Below, piece by piece: positions 1 to 7,505 of a stretch of DNA of 64,000 bases. Made by a program: the position numbers and the translations under genes. Numbering within the stretch: position 1 is the first letter of the stretch; the number at the start of each line of letters is the position of its first letter. Source of the stretch: Bacteroidota bacterium. Its GTDB lineage: Bacteria > Bacteroidota > Bacteroidia > Flavobacteriales > Flavobacteriaceae. Location: contig JAEWHE010000027.1 in the NCBI GenBank assembly GCA_023387965.1, forward strand, positions 113,819 through 177,818, written 5' to 3'. A model generated the notes under the pieces. That model had not been told where the DNA came from. It was given only the letters and a program-made list of their open reading frames with translations, and ran no database searches.

Positions 1-123
1 CCGTGTGGTTTGGGAAATCGCCTTACCTTTACCGTTCATAATCCAATCGCAGTTTCACAAGTTACTTTTGAAGAATTAATGCTGAAAACTGAGCAAGCGG
101 TTGTGGGTGGAATTAAAAAATAA
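1..123 (+). CDS. C-terminal fragment of an unidentified protein
   Basis: The window opens inside a reading frame of 40 codons that ends with TAA at 121-123. The tail contains GNRLTFTVHNP and ends in VVGGIKK. I do not recognise the family from this fragment. The desaturase gene starts 5 nt after the stop, so the two are probably cotranscribed. The start lies outside the window. Confidence 0.55.
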   Translation, partial: PCGLGNRLTFTVHNPIAVSQVTFEELMLKTEQAVVGGIKK

Positions 124-128
124 AAAGT

Positions 129-1124
129 ATGTCAACTAAAAATGTAAGGTTAGAAGTAATGCAGTTTCTGGAGAAAGGCATCGACAGGTTTGTGGATGAT
201 TTTTTGATTCCAGTAGAAAAAATCTGGCAGCCTTCTGATCTTTTACCCGATTCGCAAAACGACAATTTTTTTGAAGAAGTAAAAGAATTGCGAGAATTAG
301 CCAAAGAACTTCCGTATGATTTTTGGGTAGTTTTGGTAGGTGACACAATTACTGAAGAAGCTTTGCCAACATACGAATCTTGGTTAATGGACGTTGAAGG
401 CGTAAATCAAGTGGATAATGGCGGAAATAGTTGGAGTAAATGGGTAAGAAGTTGGACTGGAGAAGAAAACCGTCACGGAGATTTACTTAACAAATATCTT
501 TATCTTTCTGGACGCGTGAACATGCGCGAAATAGAAATGACAACGCAACATTTAATCAACGACGGTTTTGACATTGGAACCGATCGAGATCCTTATAAAA
601 ACTTTGTTTACACCAGTTTTCAGGAATTGGCAACGTATGTTTCGCATAACCGCGTTTCGCAATTGGCAAAAAAATATGGTGATAAAAAATTGTCTAAAAT
701 TTGCAAACTCATTGCCGGAGATGAAATGCGCCACCACCAAGCTTACTCTACTTTTGTAGAAAAAATATTTCAGGTGGATCCAAGCGAAATGATGCTTGCT
801 TTTCAATATATGATGAAGCAAAAAATTGTAATGCCGGCTCATTTTTTAAGAGAATCCGGACAAAAAATTGGAACTGCTTTTGAGCAATTTTCAGATTCTG
901 CACAAAGAATTGGCGTTTATACGGCTAACGATTATGTAGATATCATGCAAAAATTAATCGACCGTTGGGATATTTCGAAAATTTCCGGGTTGACGGATGA
1001 AGCCGAAAAAGCCCGAGATTATCTTATGAAACTTCCAGCAAGAATGGCAAGAATTTCTGAGCGATTGGTCATTCCCGCGGAAAGCCATATCTTCAGTTGG
1101 GTTGAGCCAGCTACATTAAAATAA
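129..1124 (+). CDS. acyl-[acyl-carrier-protein] desaturase
   Basis: This 331-residue protein belongs to the soluble di-iron acyl-ACP desaturases (FA_desaturase_2), which put a cis double bond, typically delta-9, into acyl chains bound to ACP, using ferredoxin and O2. The iron-binding signatures are visible: a Glu near residue 76, EENRHG at 112-117, a Glu in QELATY at 165-170, and DEMRHH at 198-203. There is no membrane segment, as expected for the soluble class. Length is normal. It follows an unidentified gene by 5 nt and is closed by a hairpin terminator. The likely role is making monounsaturated fatty acids for membrane fluidity. The family is certain; the double-bond position is inferred. 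Confidence 0.92.
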   Translation: MSTKNVRLEVMQFLEKGIDRFVDDFLIPVEKIWQPSDLLPDSQNDNFFEEVKELRELAKELPYDFWVVLVGDTITEEALPTYESWLMDVEGVNQVDNGGNSWSKWVRSWTGEENRHGDLLNKYLYLSGRVNMREIEMTTQHLINDGFDIGTDRDPYKNFVYTSFQELATYVSHNRVSQLAKKYGDKKLSKICKLIAGDEMRHHQAYSTFVEKIFQVDPSEMMLAFQYMMKQKIVMPAHFLRESGQKIGTAFEQFSDSAQRIGVYTANDYVDIMQKLIDRWDISKISGLTDEAEKARDYLMKLPARMARISERLVIPAESHIFSWVEPATLK

Positions 1125-1130
1125 AACACC

Positions 1131-1159
1131 AAAATCCTTTCAACTCGAGAGGATTTTTT
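1131..1159 (+). terminator. intrinsic terminator after the desaturase gene
   Basis: An inverted repeat with arms AAAATCCT and AGGATTTT encloses a short loop and ends in a run of six T residues, 7 nt after the desaturase stop codon. Confidence 0.7.
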
Positions 1160-1180
1160 CTTTATAAAAATTTTCTCAAA

Positions 1181-1828
1181 ATGAACACATTAATCCACAA
1201 CACTATCACCTTTGTAAAAGAAAAACTAAAAGATGCCGAAGGCGGACACGATTGGTTCCACATCGAACGCGTGTACCACAATGCCCTGAATATTGCTCAG
1301 GAAGAACATTGCGATACCACAATTGTGGCTCTTGGGGCGTTACTTCATGACATTGCTGATAGTAAATTTCATAACGGCGATGAAACCGTAGGACCAAAAA
1401 TGGCGCGGGAATTTTTAGAAAGTGAAAATGTGGAAGAGGAAATTATTCTTCATGTCATTGCCATCATCGAAAATATTTCGTTCAAAGGCGGAAATTTTGA
1501 AAGAAAATTTACCTCAAAAGAACTCGATGTGGTGCAAGATGCCGACAGATTGGATGCCATCGGAGCTATTGGGATTGCAAGGTGTTTCAATTACGGAGGT
1601 TTTAAAAACAGACCGCTCTACAATCCCGAAATTCCCGTGAATCTTAACATGACAAAGGAAGAATATAAAAATTCGGTTTCTCCCACGATTAATCATTTCT
1701 ACGAAAAATTATTATTGCTAAAAGATAAAATGAATACCGTTTCAGGAAAAAAAATAGCAACAAAACGGCATCTTTTTATGGAGCAATTTCTGGAGCAGTT
1801 TTTTGAAGAATGTAAGGGAAATGTGTGA
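1181..1828 (+). CDS. HD-domain phosphohydrolase
   Basis: A 215-residue HD-superfamily protein of the YedJ-like type. The metal ligands appear in order: His-Asp in HDWFH at residues 23-27, the HD doublet in LLHDIAD at 54-60, and a downstream Asp in QDADRLDAIG near 119-128. Such proteins are metal-dependent phosphohydrolases acting on nucleotides or similar phosphoesters; the substrate cannot be told from sequence. No signal peptide or membrane segment is seen, so it is cytosolic. It is a single gene behind the desaturase terminator and converges with the next gene. Confidence 0.85.
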   Translation: MNTLIHNTITFVKEKLKDAEGGHDWFHIERVYHNALNIAQEEHCDTTIVALGALLHDIADSKFHNGDETVGPKMAREFLESENVEEEIILHVIAIIENISFKGGNFERKFTSKELDVVQDADRLDAIGAIGIARCFNYGGFKNRPLYNPEIPVNLNMTKEEYKNSVSPTINHFYEKLLLLKDKMNTVSGKKIATKRHLFMEQFLEQFFEECKGNV

Positions 1829-1852
1829 TTTTAGATGCTTGATTCTCGCAAT

Positions 1853-2413
1853 TTAAGAAGACCTACCTCCTATCAACGAAGATAAATCTGCTAGGATATC
1901 TGAGAATCTAGATTTCAAATATGGAACTTCTGAATATCCGAAAGCATTTTGTTTTACAAATATTTCAACAATTTCTTTTGTTGGTAAAAATTCGTGTTTG
2001 ATGTTTTCAATAATTACATAATTCCCCCAAGTTGGTAATTTCCTCGCTAATTTTTTGGGATCATTTTTTAGTTTTTCAAAAAGAGATTGCTCAATTCTAA
2101 ATTGAACTTTTAAGCTTTCTAATTTAAATTTTTTATTATTGATGATAAGATCTTGATCGTCAATTATAGCTTCGCCAATTATATTTTTGGAAAAGTAACA
2201 ACTTGACAGAATCAAAAAAATGGCTAAACTGATGAAACTAAAAAGAATTAGTGTTGTTACTATAAACTTTAGACTAGAAATTTTAAAACTCTCTAAAGGA
2301 ATTACAAAAAAATATGGAAGCCCAAATCCTAACAAACTTAAATTGTGTAAAGGCTTCAGTTTCTCTAAAAATCGATGGTTTACTAGTTTCAGTTTCGAGG
2401 CTTTATTTTCCAT
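1853..2413 (-). CDS. hypothetical membrane protein
   Basis: I do not recognise this family. The protein has about 186 residues from the ATG at 2413; a TTG four codons upstream is less likely. Two hydrophobic stretches near residues 25-75 (around LLGFGLPYFFVIPL and FIVTTLILFSFISLAIFLIL) form a membrane hairpin, followed by a soluble C-terminal half rich in Lys and Glu with little other character. The gene is transcribed alone and converges with the HD hydrolase. Composition matches the surrounding genome, so there is no sign of recent transfer. Confidence 0.6.
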   Translation of the reverse strand: MENKASKLKLVNHRFLEKLKPLHNLSLLGFGLPYFFVIPLESFKISSLKFIVTTLILFSFISLAIFLILSSCYFSKNIIGEAIIDDQDLIINNKKFKLESLKVQFRIEQSLFEKLKNDPKKLARKLPTWGNYVIIENIKHEFLPTKEIVEIFVKQNAFGYSEVPYLKSRFSDILADLSSLIGGRSS

Positions 2414-2546
2414 ATTGACTATCAAAATATTAAGGCAATGTTGAACACTAAAATAATATTTTCTTTAAAATAAACTTTTGATGTTCTAATGTAATTTGTA
2501 AAAATCCGTTCTTTTCCCGATATTTGAAAAAACCCAATCTCAAAAA

Positions 2547-3275
2547 ATGAGCAGAACCCTTGTTATCGGCGACATCCACGGAGCATTAAAAGCATTGGAA
2601 CAAATCTTAGAACGCGCTGAAGTTTCGCCTAACGATACCCTTATTTTTTTAGGAGATTATGTGGACGGTTGGGGTCAATCGCCAGAAGTTTTAGACAAGC
2701 TTATCCAACTCTCGCAAACCCACAAATGCATTTTTATGCGCGGCAATCACGATGACTTGCTCCTGCAATGGCTCGAACATCAAAAAGACAATCCGCAATG
2801 GTTTCAACATGGTGGCGAAATCACCATGAAAAAATACGAAATGCTCGATGACCATTACAAAAATCAGCATATCGAGTTTTTAAAAACCCTGAAAAATTAT
2901 TTTATCGATTCACAAAACAGGCTCTTCATTCATGCCGGTTTTACAAATCTTAAAGGCGTGGAACACGAATATTTCCCGAAAATGTTCTATTGGGAACGAA
3001 CGCTTTGGGAAAACGCCATTTCGCTAAATCCTAACCTTTCGCCAAGCGATATTTTTTATCCAAAACGATTTAAAATTTACTCCGAAATCTACATCGGACA
3101 CACGCCAACCACGCAAATCAATGAAACTACACCACAAAAAAAAGCCAACGTTTGGAATATTGATACCGGTGCCGCTTTTAAAGGACCGCTTACGATATTA
3201 GACGTGAATACCAAAAATTTCTGGCAAAGCGACCCCGTTTACACCTTATATCCACATGAAAACGGTCGTAATTAA
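2547..3275 (+). CDS. metallophosphoesterase of the serine/threonine phosphatase type
   Basis: A 242-residue calcineurin-like phosphoesterase. The binuclear-metal motifs are complete: GDIHG at residues 8-12, GDYVDG at 36-41, GNHD at 66-69, and later histidines in LFIHAGF and YIGHTPT. This matches the small bacterial PPP-family phosphatases (PrpA type) and the related diadenosine tetraphosphatases, so the substrate may be a phosphoprotein or ApnA. There is no signal peptide. It is monocistronic; the promoter of the next gene starts directly after its stop codon. Confidence 0.85.
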   Translation: MSRTLVIGDIHGALKALEQILERAEVSPNDTLIFLGDYVDGWGQSPEVLDKLIQLSQTHKCIFMRGNHDDLLLQWLEHQKDNPQWFQHGGEITMKKYEMLDDHYKNQHIEFLKTLKNYFIDSQNRLFIHAGFTNLKGVEHEYFPKMFYWERTLWENAISLNPNLSPSDIFYPKRFKIYSEIYIGHTPTTQINETTPQKKANVWNIDTGAAFKGPLTILDVNTKNFWQSDPVYTLYPHENGRN

Positions 3276-3279
3276 TCGC

Positions 3280-3309
3280 TTGCAAACTAAACCAATAAAG
3301 TTATATTTG
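3280..3309 (+). promoter_or_regulatory. Bacteroidota-type promoter for the DUF6646 gene
   Basis: A TTG at 3280-3282 and TATATTTG at 3302-3309 are separated by exactly 19 nt, matching the known Bacteroidota primary sigma consensus (TTG, N19, TAnnTTTG). The start codon is 17 nt beyond the -7 element. Confidence 0.75.
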
Positions 3310-3326
3310 CATAAAATTTACAAACC

Positions 3327-3812
3327 ATGAAAAAAATTATCACATTCGCATTATTGTTAACCGCTTACCTTGGAAACGCACAAGCATTTTCCGGTAAAGG
3401 TGACGAAAAATTTCAAGTTGGCGCTAACTTCCAAGACCACGGAACCGGAATTATGGCCACTTACGATCACGGAATTGGCGAAAACATGTCCATCGGACTT
3501 TACACCACTTATCTTTTAGGAGTAGATGGCGATGGTTCAGATTTTGGCGACCGTTTCGACATCAAAGGCCGTTTTTCTGCACATCTTGGCGACGTTATTG
3601 GGCTTCCTGAGCAAGTTGACATTTATCCAGGATTAAATTTAGGACTAAGAAATTTTGGAGCACATCTTGGCGGACGCTACTTTTTTACCACCGGTTTCGG
3701 CGTTTTCACCGAATTTACTTTACCAATCGCTCGTTACGAAAGCGACCCAATCGGTTACGAACATCTCAACAATCAATTCATCTGGAGCATTGGAGCTTCG
3801 TTCAACCTTTAA
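3327..3812 (+). CDS. secreted DUF6646-family protein
   Basis: A 161-residue protein with a signal peptide (MKKIITFALLLTAYLGNAQA, cleavage near residue 20). The mature part has alternating hydrophobic and polar strands rich in Gly and aromatic residues, and ends in an aromatic/hydrophobic tail (IWSIGASFNL) like small outer-membrane beta-barrels. I assign it to DUF6646 by general resemblance to flavobacterial members; the function is unknown. It has its own promoter and terminator, so it is transcribed alone. Export and a beta-rich fold are well supported; a barrel in the outer membrane is inference. Confidence 0.7.
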   Translation: MKKIITFALLLTAYLGNAQAFSGKGDEKFQVGANFQDHGTGIMATYDHGIGENMSIGLYTTYLLGVDGDGSDFGDRFDIKGRFSAHLGDVIGLPEQVDIYPGLNLGLRNFGAHLGGRYFFTTGFGVFTEFTLPIARYESDPIGYEHLNNQFIWSIGASFNL

Positions 3813-3819
3813 AAATACT

Positions 3820-3844
3820 TCTCGGATTTTCCGGGATTTTTTTT
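3820..3844 (+). terminator. intrinsic terminator after the DUF6646 gene
   Basis: Arms TCTCGG (3820-3825) and CCGGGA (3831-3836) pair with one G-U and are followed by eight T residues, 8 nt after the stop codon. Confidence 0.65.
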
Positions 3845-3987
3845 GGGCGTTCCCCAATTTATAAACCAGCTACAAGCCGGAACATCCTGCAAAATTGGGT
3901 CGCGCTTTCCGCTGTATCTTTTATCAATTACCTCGGTTTTTAACCCGAGGTAATCAATAAAAGGATGCCGCTTCAATCGCTAACGCA
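3837..3987. repeat. dispersed intergenic repeat with central hairpin (copy 1)
   Basis: A non-coding block starting with a T run plus GGGCGTTCCC (3845-3854), followed by CGCGCTTTCCGCTGTATC, a hairpin with 10-bp arms (ATTACCTCGG at 3927-3936, CCGAGGTAAT at 3945-3954), and GATGCCGCTTCAATCGC near 3964-3980. Parts recur at 22569-22595 and 22918-22934, and a relative with the same AGCGG boxes lies at 4700-4865. It looks like a palindromic interspersed repeat of unknown function. Confidence 0.55.
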
Positions 3988-4038
3988 AACAAACAGAACG
4001 AAATAATTACTAAGAACTCGCACTTAAAACAATTAAAA

Positions 4039-4578
4039 ATGAAAAAACTGCTCTACATTCACGGTCTTAATTCTGACGCCACTTCCAGAAAATATTTGGT
4101 GCTTAAAGAATTTTTTAAGGGCGAATTTCGGTTTGACTGTTTGGAGTGGAAAAATCACGATAATATCATAGAACTGTTGGATGATGCCGAAAAAATGTTG
4201 GATGAGGAAATAAACCCAATTATTTTTGGCGACTCTACTGGAGCAAACTTCGCCTATCAATTACGTGAACGGCGAAAGTCTAAAGAAAAAAGTTCAATTC
4301 TAATCCTCAGCAGTCCGTTGCTCGATATTTCTAAAAGAATTGCGGGTCACACTTTTCCCGAAGAATTAAAAATTTATTTAGAAAAAATTGAAAGCCCCAA
4401 CAATGCTTTGATTATTGCTCCGGAAAACGATGAACTGATTGACCATTCCTATCTTCAGAAAAACCATTTAAAAAACGTGACCCTTTTCAAAGTGAAAGAC
4501 TCGCATCGTTTGCCAAAATTTGAAGATTATTTATCTGATATTAAAAACTACATAGACAAGGACGTAGCTATTAGCTAA
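4039..4578 (+). CDS. YqiA/YcfP-like alpha/beta-hydrolase (esterase)
   Basis: A 179-residue small alpha/beta-hydrolase. It begins with the oxyanion-strand motif LLYIHGLNS (residues 4-12), has a nucleophile elbow GDSTG (64-68, Ser66), an acidic residue in APENDEL and a His in the DSHRLPKF segment, the expected catalytic triad order. The length fits the YqiA/YcfP esterase group rather than full-size lipases. No signal peptide is present, so it is cytosolic. The natural substrate is unknown. The gene is isolated between two repeat-containing intergenic regions. Confidence 0.78.
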   Translation: MKKLLYIHGLNSDATSRKYLVLKEFFKGEFRFDCLEWKNHDNIIELLDDAEKMLDEEINPIIFGDSTGANFAYQLRERRKSKEKSSILILSSPLLDISKRIAGHTFPEELKIYLEKIESPNNALIIAPENDELIDHSYLQKNHLKNVTLFKVKDSHRLPKFEDYLSDIKNYIDKDVAIS

Positions 4579-4632
4579 ACCAAGGTTTTTAAATCTTTTT
4601 GATTATTAATTTCGTCCGTTACGTTCAATAAA

Positions 4633-4663
4633 AACCTAACAGGTTTTGAAAACCTGTTAGGTT
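4633..4663. repeat. perfect palindrome, dispersed element (copy 1)
   Basis: Arms AACCTAACAGGTTTT (4633-4647) and its exact reverse complement (4649-4663) surround a single G. A second, nearly identical copy lies at 28878-28910. It could act as a bidirectional stop for transcripts or be a miniature repeat. Confidence 0.7.
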
Positions 4664-4699
4664 GGCAACTCCTGACTAAAAACTCCCCACTCCAAACTC

Positions 4700-4865
4700 G
4701 TTACTCAATAGCCCTGATTGCAGCGGAAAGCCCGGAGTTTTTAGGAAACAATTTTTGTTGCCGAAAAAGAGCGGCTCCCGACCCTTCGGGAAAAGCTCCT
4801 TTTTTGGCTTACAAAAATGTTTTCTATAAACGAGGACTTGCAGCGAAAAGCAGGATTAGCTCCTT
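4700..4865. repeat. dispersed intergenic repeat (copy 2, variant)
   Basis: The 341-bp gap between the esterase and the thioesterase holds no gene. After the palindrome at 4633 it contains AGCCCTGATTGCAGCGG at its left end, a small hairpin around CCCGACCCTTCGGG, and CTTGCAGCGAAAAGCAGG near the right end. The paired AGCGG-type boxes match the repeat at 3837-3987 (read in reverse), although the centre differs. Confidence 0.5.
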
Positions 4866-4897
4866 AAAAAAGCGACAGAAAAAAGGTTTATTCTTGT

Positions 4898-4905
4898 TAC
4901 CTTTG
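4898..4905 (+). promoter_or_regulatory. probable -7 element for the thioesterase gene
   Basis: TACCTTTG fits the Bacteroidota -7 consensus TAnnTTTG and sits 15 nt before the start codon. No clear TTG is seen at the expected -33 distance. Confidence 0.5.
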
Positions 4906-4919
4906 CAAAAAAAATTACA

Positions 4920-5432
4920 ATGATGCAAGCGAAAACTCCTTCGGAATCGGCAGCTATTTTAACTGATTTGGTTTTGCCTGGCGAAACGAACCCGTTGAAT
5001 AATTTATTTGGTGGCGAATTGCTGGCGCGAATGGATCGTGCGGCAAGTATTGCGGCTCGTCGTCATTCACGTAGGATTACGGTGACGGCTTCGGTGAATC
5101 ACGTGGCTTTTAATCGTGCGATTCCGCTGGGAAGTGTGGTGACGATTGAGGCGAAAGTGTCCAGAACGTTTAAAACTTCGATGGAAATTTTTCTGGATGT
5201 GTGGATTGAAGACCGCGAATCGGGGTTGAAAAATAAGGCGAACGAAGCGATTTATACTTTTGTGGCGGTGGATGAAACGGGACGTCCGGTGGAAATTCCG
5301 CCTATTGAACCTGAAACGGAATTAGAAAAACAGCGGTTTGATGCGGCTTTGCGCAGGAAACAACTAAGTCTGGTTTTGGCTGGAAAAATGAATCCGCAAG
5401 ATGCAACGGAGTTGAAAGCGTTGTTTATGTAA
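4920..5432 (+). CDS. acyl-CoA thioesterase, hotdog fold (YciA/BACH type)
   Basis: A 170-residue single hotdog-domain protein that hydrolyses acyl-CoA to free fatty acid and CoA. The N-terminal half shows the family pattern: LPGETNPLNNLFGGELLARMD, with the catalytic Asn/Asp region and helix GGELLARMD near residues 35-43, then SVNHVAF and the strand VVTIEAKVSRTFKTSMEI. Length agrees with YciA-like enzymes. Two adjacent Met codons start the gene; either may be used. It is cytosolic and monocistronic, and ends in a terminator shared with the convergent envC-like gene. A role in fatty-acid turnover is inferred. Confidence 0.88.
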   Translation: MMQAKTPSESAAILTDLVLPGETNPLNNLFGGELLARMDRAASIAARRHSRRITVTASVNHVAFNRAIPLGSVVTIEAKVSRTFKTSMEIFLDVWIEDRESGLKNKANEAIYTFVAVDETGRPVEIPPIEPETELEKQRFDAALRRKQLSLVLAGKMNPQDATELKALFM

Positions 5433-5433
5433 A

Positions 5434-5463
5434 AAAAAAGAACCTCGAAAGGTTCTTTTTTTT
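5434..5463. terminator. bidirectional terminator between convergent genes
   Basis: A 12-bp perfect stem (AAAAAAGAACCT / AGGTTCTTTTTT) closes a CGAA tetraloop. A-run and T-run flank it on either side, so it can stop transcripts from both directions. Confidence 0.85.
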
Positions 5464-6712
5464 ATCTTGAAATCCACGACTCCGGATTGAGGAGATCGGT
5501 ATTTTGCATAATCATGAATTTGAGGGTTGTGGCACCTCCTCTGGTGGCAATTTTCCCTATTGTTTGCAAGCGCGAAACTTTGGTTCCAGCAGAAACGTTT
5601 ACTGATGTTAGGTTTTGGTAAACTGTAAAAAATTCTCCGTGTTGTACGTAAACTACAATCATATTTCCTGATAAAACTTGTACTTTAGTTACTTCGCCTT
5701 CAAAAACCGCTCTGGCAGATTCGCCGGCTTCAGTACTGATTTCCACTCCCGAACAATGCACAATCAACGATTTTTGTAGCGGATGCGGTTGATCTCCATA
5801 CTTAAGGGAAATAAATCCTTTGCTCACGGGCCAAGATAATTTTCCGCGATTCGCTTTAAAATTGTTGGATACGATTTTTCCTTCCGGAGTAAGCACAATT
5901 TTCGACGAATTCTCAATCGCTTTAGTTTCGGCAGCGGTAGCTTTAGGGTTGGCTTTTTTCGCAGCTGCAGCGGCTTTACGGTTGGCTTCGGCAATAGCTT
6001 CGCGAATCATTTTCTTGATTTGTCTATCGGCTTCCTTGGCTTCTTTTTGTTTTTTATTGATTTCAGCCGTGTATTTTTTGACGTCTTTTTTTATCGATTG
6101 CATAACCTTTTCTTGTTCTGCTTTCGCTTTTTCTAATTCGCCTTTTTCTTTTTCGTTTTCAACAATTACTTTTTGTTTTTCCTTTTTTTGTGCCGATAGT
6201 TTTTCGTTGAAACCTGCTAATTCCGTTGATTTTACTTTGATTTCCTCGCCCTGGTTTTTTCTGTAATTAGCATATTGCTTCATATATTGAGCACGTTTGT
6301 ATGCCTGAAGAAAATTTTCCGAAGATAAAACGAACATTGCTCTACTTTGTTCAGAACGGCTTTTGTAAGATTTTACAATCATCTTGGCATAATCTGCTTT
6401 TAAAACCTCCAATTCTTTCTTTAAAGCGTTTATTTTCAATTGATTAGTGTAAATATCATCACCTAACAAACGGGCTTGTTTCTCAGTAGTGGCAATTAAT
6501 TTTTCTTGCAATTTTATTTTGGCAGATTGCTGGACAATTTGCGTCATTACCGATTTTTCCTTCTTTTTTTCGGAGTTTAAAGCTGCTCTTGCCGCAGAAA
6601 TTTCTTTTTGCAACTGTGCTTTTCGTTCTTCTAATTTTCTTTGTGCATCGCTTTGTGACCATGCCAATGAGGTGGAAATCAGCAAAACAAGCGTAAGAAT
6701 TATCTTTTGCAT
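5462..6712 (-). CDS. EnvC-like murein hydrolase activator with degenerate LytM domain
   Basis: A 416-residue secreted protein. The start is set at the ATG at 6712, because it begins a clear signal peptide (MQKIILTLVLLISTSLAWSQ); an upstream frame extends it without merit. Residues 20-250 are a long Lys/Glu-rich coiled coil, then an Ala/Lys linker, then a C-terminal LytM (M23) domain. The zinc ligands of active M23 enzymes appear replaced (HCSGVEI where HxxxD is expected, LKFMI where HxH is expected), as in EnvC, which activates amidases rather than cutting peptidoglycan itself. It is the last gene of the envelope operon, 22 nt after the DUF4292 lipoprotein gene. Confidence 0.82.
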   Translation of the reverse strand: MQKIILTLVLLISTSLAWSQSDAQRKLEERKAQLQKEISAARAALNSEKKKEKSVMTQIVQQSAKIKLQEKLIATTEKQARLLGDDIYTNQLKINALKKELEVLKADYAKMIVKSYKSRSEQSRAMFVLSSENFLQAYKRAQYMKQYANYRKNQGEEIKVKSTELAGFNEKLSAQKKEKQKVIVENEKEKGELEKAKAEQEKVMQSIKKDVKKYTAEINKKQKEAKEADRQIKKMIREAIAEANRKAAAAAKKANPKATAAETKAIENSSKIVLTPEGKIVSNNFKANRGKLSWPVSKGFISLKYGDQPHPLQKSLIVHCSGVEISTEAGESARAVFEGEVTKVQVLSGNMIVVYVQHGEFFTVYQNLTSVNVSAGTKVSRLQTIGKIATRGGATTLKFMIMQNTDLLNPESWISR

Positions 6713-6734
6713 ATCGATATTGGTTTGCGCAAAT

Positions 6735-7505
6735 TTAGTCAATATTAATCTTTTCGTAACCATCCGGAACGCTATAAGGAAAACTTAAATTTTCGTCGAA
6801 AGTTACGCTGTTATATTCGATGTTAATCTCGGTAGTTTTTTTTGATTCTTGTGCCAAAATTTCAATTTTTGCCGGCAAAACCAACTTGGGATGTTCTTTG
6901 TGAGCCGGATAATTTACCGTCAAACTGCGATTTTTCTTAGGTTGTACGATTTCTTGTTTTTTAATCAAAAAATTTCCTGCCTCAAAGAAGAATGTTTTTC
7001 CGGTTTCGGTTTTGGCTAAATCTTCTAATTTGTACCAGCTATTTTCTATCGTAGCCTTGTATTTTCCGCGGTCTAAATCGTCCATAGCTTGACCCACGAG
7101 CATATTTTGAACTTTAGAAAAATCTAAATCAGTTCCTAACCATTTGCTCAATGTGTTGTAATTTCCTTCAAAAAATTTACCGTTGATTTTTTCGTAATAT
7201 TTCACTTCTTTTGGCGTGATGTAGGCTTTTGCCCAAGTAATTCCGAGCAATCTGATGCTTACCAAAATCCGCTTGTCCTTTTCCATCCGGATTTCGGCCG
7301 AAACACTTTGCGATAATTTTGGATCGCTATATTTTACGTTCGATTTAATGTAAAGCGTTTTAAAATCTCTGTTAAGTTTGTAATGATTTTCAACGATGGA
7401 TTTTGACGAAATACTTTCAGCGGCATCTTCCTCAGAAACGATATTTTTTTTCGATCCGCAGGCTACCAAAATCATCGCAAAAATTATGGGAACTATCTTT
7501 TTCAT
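6735..7505 (-). CDS. DUF4292 lipoprotein
   Basis: A 256-residue lipoprotein with a type II signal peptide and lipobox ILVACGS (Cys near residue 16). The remainder is beta-rich with alternating strands, similar in plan to LolA/LolB-like lipid-binding folds; that structural link is inferred. DUF4292 proteins are typical of Bacteroidota and of unknown function. The start codon overlaps the stop of the TPR gene by one base (TAATG), so translation is probably coupled. Its place between a TPR protein and an EnvC-like protein suggests an envelope role. Confidence 0.82.
   Translation of the reverse strand: MKKIVPIIFAMILVACGSKKNIVSEEDAAESISSKSIVENHYKLNRDFKTLYIKSNVKYSDPKLSQSVSAEIRMEKDKRILVSIRLLGITWAKAYITPKEVKYYEKINGKFFEGNYNTLSKWLGTDLDFSKVQNMLVGQAMDDLDRGKYKATIENSWYKLEDLAKTETGKTFFFEAGNFLIKKQEIVQPKKNRSLTVNYPAHKEHPKLVLPAKIEILAQESKKTTEINIEYNSVTFDENLSFPYSVPDGYEKINID

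Noticed and set aside
4579..4919. A small gene between the esterase and the thioesterase
   Set aside because: No frame has a plausible start and length; the region is built of palindromes and dispersed repeat.
5820..6266. 148-codon plus-strand frame rich in Phe/Ser/Leu
   Set aside because: It is the antisense shadow of the Lys/Glu-rich coiled coil of the EnvC-like gene.
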